A stretch of DNA of 64,000 nucleotides. Origin: Tanypteryx hageni. Taxonomy: Eukaryota > Arthropoda > Insecta > Odonata > Petaluridae. Within the stretch, counting starts at the first letter, position 1. The number at the start of each line of letters is the position of its first letter. A program made the translations under genes and the position numbers. The notes beneath the pieces were generated by a model. The model did no database searches and was not told where the DNA came from. It saw only the letters and a program-made list of their open reading frames with translations. Below, piece after piece: positions 58,210 through 64,000 of the stretch. The DNA lies in contig CM054114.1 in assembly GCA_028673005.1 (NCBI GenBank), positions 24,891,369 to 24,955,368 of the forward strand, read 5' to 3'.

Positions 58210-59890
58210 AATATCCTCTCTCGCTTTTTTATCATCCGAGGGATCGAAAAGATGAATAGGATTCCCTTCTTCCTATTCCTCGCCTTTGCCCTCGGAAATT
58301 CTATTTCCACAGCGTTGCAATTGTCAACGGGAAGAGAGAATCTATAAGCGGACCCGAAGTTTTTTTTACGATGGATAGAAAAGGATACATATGTAGCTGT
58401 GATAAATTTCGAGGGTGATAGAGACATATTTCATAGGAAAAATAAGCATCGTCATTGGAAATCTGACGATCGTGATTTTTGTACCCGTAAAAAGGTAGTC
58501 ATGATTGCATGGGAATGAGAATAGTTTATTTTGTGAGTGCAAATTAAGAAATCCAGTCGGTACATGCATGAAGATCAAAATAGATTTTCAAGCCGACAAT
58601 GTTCCAACACCTGTCCAGTCCAAGGAATGTTTCACAGGAATATTTTAAAGAGAATATTTAAATGAACATGTGTGGAAACAAACAAAATTTTAATAGCAAT
58701 TAGTATGAAAACGCTTTTATAAGATTTTTTTTTCAATAAAGAAAACTCTTAAATTTAGCAATGAAAGGGATTCAAAAATGTCAACAAGACCATTTATGAG
58801 GACAGGATAACAATGGTGACACTTTTCACTGCGATTAAATTGTAAAGCAAAAATTCACAAAAATATGTCGAGTTTCCGCTTAAACTTATCGTTAGTTGAA
58901 GAACTTTATGGCGACGTTGCTGCGATAGAATTATTGCAGACTCGAAGTCACACACACGTAGGTTAAAATTGAATTCATGTACAATATCTATCATGTGAAG
59001 TTAAATGTGTTCTAAATTCGAATTAAAAATCTAATAAAACAATATTTTTCACACGCTTGTTCATATAAACGTATTTTAATGGGCTTTTAGTACATCAGTC
59101 AAGGGAATTCTGCATTCGGAAAGTAGAACTAATAGCTTATGTCCTTATATTAGGGACTACTAAGTAGAATTCGAAACTTAAGTTTTAGAAAGTTTTCGTT
59201 TCATGAAACTGTACTGAGAGGGCAATATTAATAATTAGAAGAGAATATTACTATCATTTTATTTGATAAACAACGTTCTTGAATTTATCTTTTATGAAAA
59301 AGCATGACCCCTTGCTTCTTGTATATACAATAGAAAAAAAATATTTATTAAATTACGATATTTTACCTACCTTTTACCCGAATTATGGGTACCAGAGATC
59401 AGTAAGATATATTTTTATTTGTCACATTGGCAACATTGTTAATATGTAACCCCTTCTTCTCAGTATCTTCACAGCAGTTAGCTTTGATGTGAAAGATAAC
59501 CTGGCCCAGTGTTACAATGTTCACAGTGTTTTTGTGAGGGTTTCTTCTGTTTATCCATACTTCTAACGTATACTTTTGTAGCATTTGAGACCATGTGCTT
59601 CTAATTACGTACTATTTATTGTAGTGATTGGACCATGTACTTCTAATTACTGCTTTTTTCTTTCTTTTTCTTCGAATAGAAAACCAACAATTCGTAAAAA
59701 CCTTAGCAGCGAACTTATGAAACCATATTTACGGAAAATAATGTAAATAGCAAATTTGGGATCAGAACTAAAAAGAGGAGAAGAAGAAGAATTATTGGAA
59801 GAGCCAAAGCAAATCGCCCTCCAATAATGGACAATAAGCTACCAAAACGGAAAAACGGTTCGATCTGTGATTATAAAATATGAGAAAAAC
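58210..59890. other. AT-rich non-coding stretch; nothing seen
   Basis: Only short chance frames. The phrase ACCATGT-CTTCTAATTAC occurs twice, at about 59592 and 59631, as a minor 40-bp direct repeat. Confidence 0.5.
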
Positions 59891-59934
59891 AATTTATAAA
59901 TGTAAAGGTTGGTGGCTTGGTTAACTTATTGTTC

Positions 59935-60145
59935 AATTTCCATCAGTGAGACAACTCCTTCAATCATAAAAATTTACTAAAAACCCGATGCATTTCGCCC
60001 ACTAAGTGGGCATCTTCAGGAGCGAACTTGTAACGACAGTGCCTGAAAGTGAACTGTGCGCCCCTGAAGATGCCCACTTAGTGGGCGAAATGCATCGGGT
60101 TTAGTAAATTTTTATGGCTGAAGGAATTGTTTCACTGATGGAATT
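59935..60145. repeat. Foldback (inverted repeat, arms about 87 bp) with hammerhead-like cores
   Basis: The left arm (59935-60022) and right arm (about 60060-60145) are near-perfect inverted copies, separated by about 37 bp. Within each arm is a nested hairpin, GCCCAC-TTA-GTGGGC. On the right arm the hairpin sits between CTGAAGA (60064-60070) and GAAA (60087-60090); on the left arm the same order is on the minus strand. The 13-bp phrase AATTTATAAATGT occurs at 59891-59903 and again at 60142-60154, flanking the structure as a possible target-site duplication. Confidence 0.85.
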
Positions 60146-60159
60146 TATAAATGTGTTTA

Positions 60160-60850
60160 ATGTTCAACATCGATTTGTATTCAATGTTCTCGAAAAATAA
60201 TGAGCTACTAAAAATTACGGCGAACAAGAATAGTTTGAAAGCTCTTATTATAATTAATTTTCATAATCTCTATTAATAAAAACTCTGTGACTAACGCTGA
60301 CGTCATCAATGGCGCATTTTTACGCGATTTTAACAAACTTCCCTATTAGGTGAAAGGCTGAAATTTCACAGGAATATTTGATTCAGACATAAAAATTAAA
60401 TGATGGAAAAAATACGAAAGGAGTTCCAGGCTCGACTCCAGGGGGGCGATTTCTATTTCTAGTAAGATAACTCGTAAAAAGCGACCTTTTGAAGTGCAGG
60501 CTTTTTTATTTTGGAAATTAAAATTAGAAAGAATTGACGTACGCTCTTCAAATTTAAACTATGTTTTAGGAAAACTAACGAATTTTTTTATTCTATTCAT
60601 TTTTTTGCCTACCGTTTGAAATTTCTCATATAAAACATTTAAATCATATATTTTGGGAAAATATCTGCTTTTAAAACGGGATGTTATCTTGCCGACCACG
60701 TCATTGTTAAACTTCTAGAATCAATTGTTGTTTCAACCCGCATACGTATAATATATACGAGAGCATAGATCTTAGGCTTTTTCGCGAAATTACGCAATCC
60801 TAATGTAACTGGGATTTCGTTTGTATTCTTTTTCTAATCTAAACGATGTA
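60160..60850. other. AT-rich stretch with Helitron-like phrase; no gene seen
   Basis: TCTCTATTAATAAAAACTC at about 60265-60284 followed by GCTGACGTCATCAATGGCG resembles the 5' ends of arthropod Helitrons and their non-autonomous copies. No 3' hairpin plus CTRR end was identified. Confidence 0.35.
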
Positions 60851-61090
60851 GAGTAAGAGAGAGGGGAATGTGAGGAGGGAGATTGGAAGGAAGGGATATA
60901 GAATGGAAGGTACATAGGGAGTAAGGGAGGTACAGAATTAGAAAAGGACGGGAGGAAAGAGATAAAGAGCGAGAGCTGAATTGGGACAGGAAGGAATGAG
61001 AAAGGTGGGAGGTGGGAGAAAATTGAGGCAGAGAAAGAGAGGGAGGGAGAGAGAGAGAGAGAGGGAGAGAGAGACGGCGAGAGGGTGGGT
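60851..61090. repeat. Long polypurine tract
   Basis: About 240 bases almost entirely A and G on the plus strand, with rare interruptions. It ends in a nearly pure GAGA run (about 61030-61085). Confidence 0.9.
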
Positions 61091-61420
61091 TTTTTAATTA
61101 TTATTACTTCATTTTTGACAAGAGGCTCAAAATTGGAGAAAACAAGAATGAGAAAGAAATTCTCCCGAATTTCTATTTTGGAAAATTTTATACCGACGCT
61201 TACTCAATAATTACAGCTGTTATTATTCATTTCTAAGTTCCCCGTTGAATTTCAACGTGCAATTGCACTAGAAAATAATCTAATTTGTGATTATCCATAA
61301 TAATGAATTACGATTACTTAAGATGTATGGTTTAAGTAGGATTACCAGTCTTACGACGAGTTTTTTTTAACCATATAGTAACTGACATCAGTCATATGAC
61401 TGGCAATACACTAGTCTATA

Positions 61421-61455
61421 TCTATACTATATATAAAGAAAACTCATTTTTGAGT
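61421..61455 (+). mobile_element. Possible Helitron 5' terminus
   Basis: TCTATACTATATATAAAG preceded by A resembles the TC start (inserted between A and T) common in Helitrons. It lies 240 bp upstream of a Helitron helicase remnant in the same orientation. The sequence is AT-rich, so chance is possible. Confidence 0.35.
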
Positions 61456-61659
61456 GCAAAAAATTACTACGATGCTATCTACAACCAGTAAATAAACAAA
61501 TTACTTCGTTGCTATTCAAAACCAGTCGACAACCAGTGAATAAACAAAGATTAATTTGGTTTAGAACTTTATTTCAATGAAAATATTAATAAATTAAGTG
61601 TGGAGCAGGAATTGATTTATAGAAATACCATCACTACAATTGATTAATCAAAACAAATG

Positions 61660-62585
61660 ATCAAAAGACTGTTTTTCATCGATGGATCGGGGGGTTCCGT
61701 TAAAACTTTCATCTATAAATTGGTCTTAGCAAAAGTTAGATCAAGAAGAGATATTGCTCTGGCTGTTGCATCATCTGGAATTTCTGCGGTTTTATTACCG
61801 AAGGGATCCTTATGAGAGAATGTTCTGACGGAACTAAACATTCAGATCAGGAATTTGCTTAATATCTTTTACGACTCGGAAAAGGGGAAAATAATGAGAG
61901 TGAAGATTTACCTAATGATCTGTTGTCACCTCTTTCTAATTTCGAAATTATCATCGACCAATTGATCGATAAGAAAGAATTACATAATTGGACAATTTTA
62001 GCAACAAAAAATCAATTTGTTGATGAAATTAACACAAATTCAAGGGAAAACTCCAGAATTACAAATAACTTTATTAAGTTCCGACTCAGTTGTTGAAGAA
62101 GGAAGTCAGAACATATATCCTGGAGAATTTTTAAATACTATTAATATCAGCGGAAACCCTCCTTATAAGTTAGTGCTCAAATAAAATGTCGAGTCATACT
62201 TATGAGAAACCTTAATACTACTCTTGATTTATGTAATGGAACTCAATTAAAGTTCTGGATATTCATCCTTCAAATAAATTAATCAAAGCTGAAATCCTTG
62301 GCGGAACATTCAATGGAAATATTGTTTTGATACCTAAAATTATTTTGATGTCTTTGGATTCGAGTCTTCCTTTTACACTCAAACAAAGAGAATTCCCCTT
62401 AGATCAGCCTTTGTAATAACAATAAATAAAAGTCAAGGCCAAATTTTCATAAATTTTTTTATTAATTTGAAAGAAGACGTATTCTCTCACGGTCCATTAT
62501 ATGTTGCAACGTCACGTGTTACTAATCGACAAAACCTCAAAATATTCTGTAAACAATCTAATAATTCATACAAAATCAACAATAT
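61660..62585 (+). pseudogene. Helitron PIF1-type helicase pseudogene with Walker A
   Basis: Begins at 61669 with LFFIDGSGGSVKTF, the Walker A block of Helitron helicases (usually GPGGTGKTF), followed by IALAVASSGISAVLL. After frameshifts come an ILATKN block (about 61998) and a YPGEFLN block. Then come SAFVITINKSQGQIF (about 62407-62450) and FSHGPLYVATSRVTNRQN at about 62482-62535 (motif VI). The catalytic Lys of Walker A is kept, but motifs II and III between 61810 and 61950 are deleted or scrambled and no long frame survives. This is a different copy from that at 43501, and it is decayed. Confidence 0.72.
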
Positions 62586-62599
62586 TGTCTATTAAGAGA

Positions 62600-64000
62600 G
62601 TTATCAATTTTTGTAACTTAATAAAGAATAAAGATTAAAAATTTAAGAAAATCATTTATTCCAATCAGAACATGTGGTATTGCCCTAGTAATAGTAATAA
62701 TAATAATCAGTAATATAACTAATTTTGAAAAATAAAGTTTTTTTTGCGCAATTATAGCGTTTTTATTTCAAAACTACCGTTTTTAATGCTTAATAACACA
62801 ATATTCATGTTTAAACAGCACTACTTGATGGAACGGTCTCAGAGACCCGTACTTCTAATATTAATGTTCAAACTCATACTTTAGGTTAAGACTTAGGCTA
62901 TTTAATAATCTTTTAACGCATATCAGGTCAACAAAAAAGTTTCCTCTAGGTCTATTCTCCCATCACATTTGTAAAAACTTCATGGATTAAAAAATCTACA
63001 GTCCGTTTTAAAGGTTTTGAAATTAGTTAAACATAGAGTTACGTATTATCTTGCTTTATTTGATGCATGGAAGAAAAACTGCGCGGACGGAAGGTAATAT
63101 ATTCACTGTAGCGGTTAAAAAAACCAAGAGTCTCGGGGAATTATAACCACATCCTTTAACGGCTATTTACAGGTCCTCGTGAACATGCCAAGGGGAAATT
63201 TATTCCGAGTCGAGGGCGAGCGTTTCGATATAGGGCCGCAATCAAGTAAAAAAATCACTCGACTTTCCAATGGAAATCAGGTAGAGGAGAGAGATAAAGA
63301 CAGTAAGAGAGGAAGATAAAAATTCATCACGTATATTGCGAAACGAATACATCATCCTTACACTGTGCTGTAACAAAGATTGTACCGGCACGTGGCCGAA
63401 ATTTTAAGAAGTTACATGCGAACTAGTGAAAAGCCTAACGTGCTCACGCCAAGTTTTATTCTATCCTCAATCTCTTGAATGGAGCGAAATTCTAACCGTA
63501 CACTAAGACGATAAAAATGCCGTCGAATCAATGTGCTATTTATCACCAGAATTTCGCAATTTCTTATTTGGCAGAGTAAAAATCTGCTAAAAAACTCCAG
63601 ACGTAAGCAAAACGACTAATTTTTTAGCGGTAATAGAGAAGTGAGTGCCATTATTTACACAATGTTTAAAATTATTATGCTAGAAAGTTTACGTCGAAGA
63701 AATATTTGCTGTCAGTGCCAAATTGCTATTGGTGGAAAACATTTTTGTAAAAGTCTCTTAATTCTCACTTTAATGATTATGGTATTTTTATGGGAGCAAC
63801 AACATTTATCAGGAAAGGAGAATTATAGGCCAGTAAAGTAAATATAAAATGTATTATCGTTCCGTACACTCTAGGAAAAATAAAAATAAATATTAAATAC
63901 ATTCTTTGAAATATTACCTTGGCATTAAGGAAGCTCTTACCTCTTCCTCCATCAGTGATATTCACCACGGCTGCTTTTTAGCTGAAATGCATGCCCAAGC
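62600..64000. other. AT-rich non-coding stretch; nothing seen
   Basis: No recognisable frame, RNA gene or repeat. The open frame at 63641-63841 (66 codons, plus) has no known domain. Confidence 0.5.

Overview
The window reads as a stretch of eukaryotic, almost certainly arthropod (probably insect), repeat-rich non-coding DNA. It is AT-rich, has no bacterial-style operons, and holds no host gene I can recognise. Every coding signal I could identify belongs to a mobile element: non-LTR retrotransposons of RTE type and Jockey/CR1-like type, Helitron helicases, an LTR-element tail with an envelope-like reading frame, tRNA-derived SINE-like repeats and a hAT-like MITE. The species cannot be named from the sequence alone.

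Region 1-20,900 is dominated by a 28-bp satellite. It forms two arrays, 461-4235 (about 135 units) and 7416-19887 (about 445 units), with clear higher-order structure: one variant monomer recurs at exact multiples of 28 bp, including two successive 784-bp steps. Each array is preceded by the same flanking segment. Bases 1-939 look identical to 6956-7894, and a third, more diverged copy of the flank (about 19,935-20,903) follows the second array but has no array after it. The spacer 4236-6420 holds only hAT-like terminal remnants.

Region 20,904-24,000 contains two tRNA-like SINE heads 1,834 bp apart. They sit among a set of diverged units that repeatedly carry a G-rich GTAGGTGA-type box, usually followed within 60-110 bp by an inverted TACCTAC-type box. 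Region 24,000-28,830 is AT-rich with pieces of several dead LINEs in both orientations. Region 29,264-30,676 is the 3' end of an LTR retroelement: an envelope-like reading frame with one in-frame stop, a purine tract and a 374-bp LTR.

Region 31,027-34,249 is the best preserved element of the window: a complete RTE-type LINE with an uninterrupted 1,011-codon ORF (AP endonuclease plus reverse transcriptase), flanked by an 11-bp target-site duplication. From 34,260 to 42,400 there is only non-coding DNA with diverged repeats. From 42,427 to 45,433 there are two Helitron helicase fragments in opposite orientations and a hAT-like MITE. Region 47,190-51,720 is a GC-rich, decayed Jockey-type element with a broken gag-like ORF1 and an ORF2 carrying three nonsense codons. 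Region 51,720-64,000 is AT-rich with a dead antisense LINE (55,430-56,590), a foldback with hammerhead-like cores (59,935-60,145), a long polypurine tract and a third Helitron helicase remnant (61,660-62,585).

Nothing here works together as a pathway. The only reading frame that looks capable of producing a functional protein is the RTE polyprotein at 31,194-34,229.
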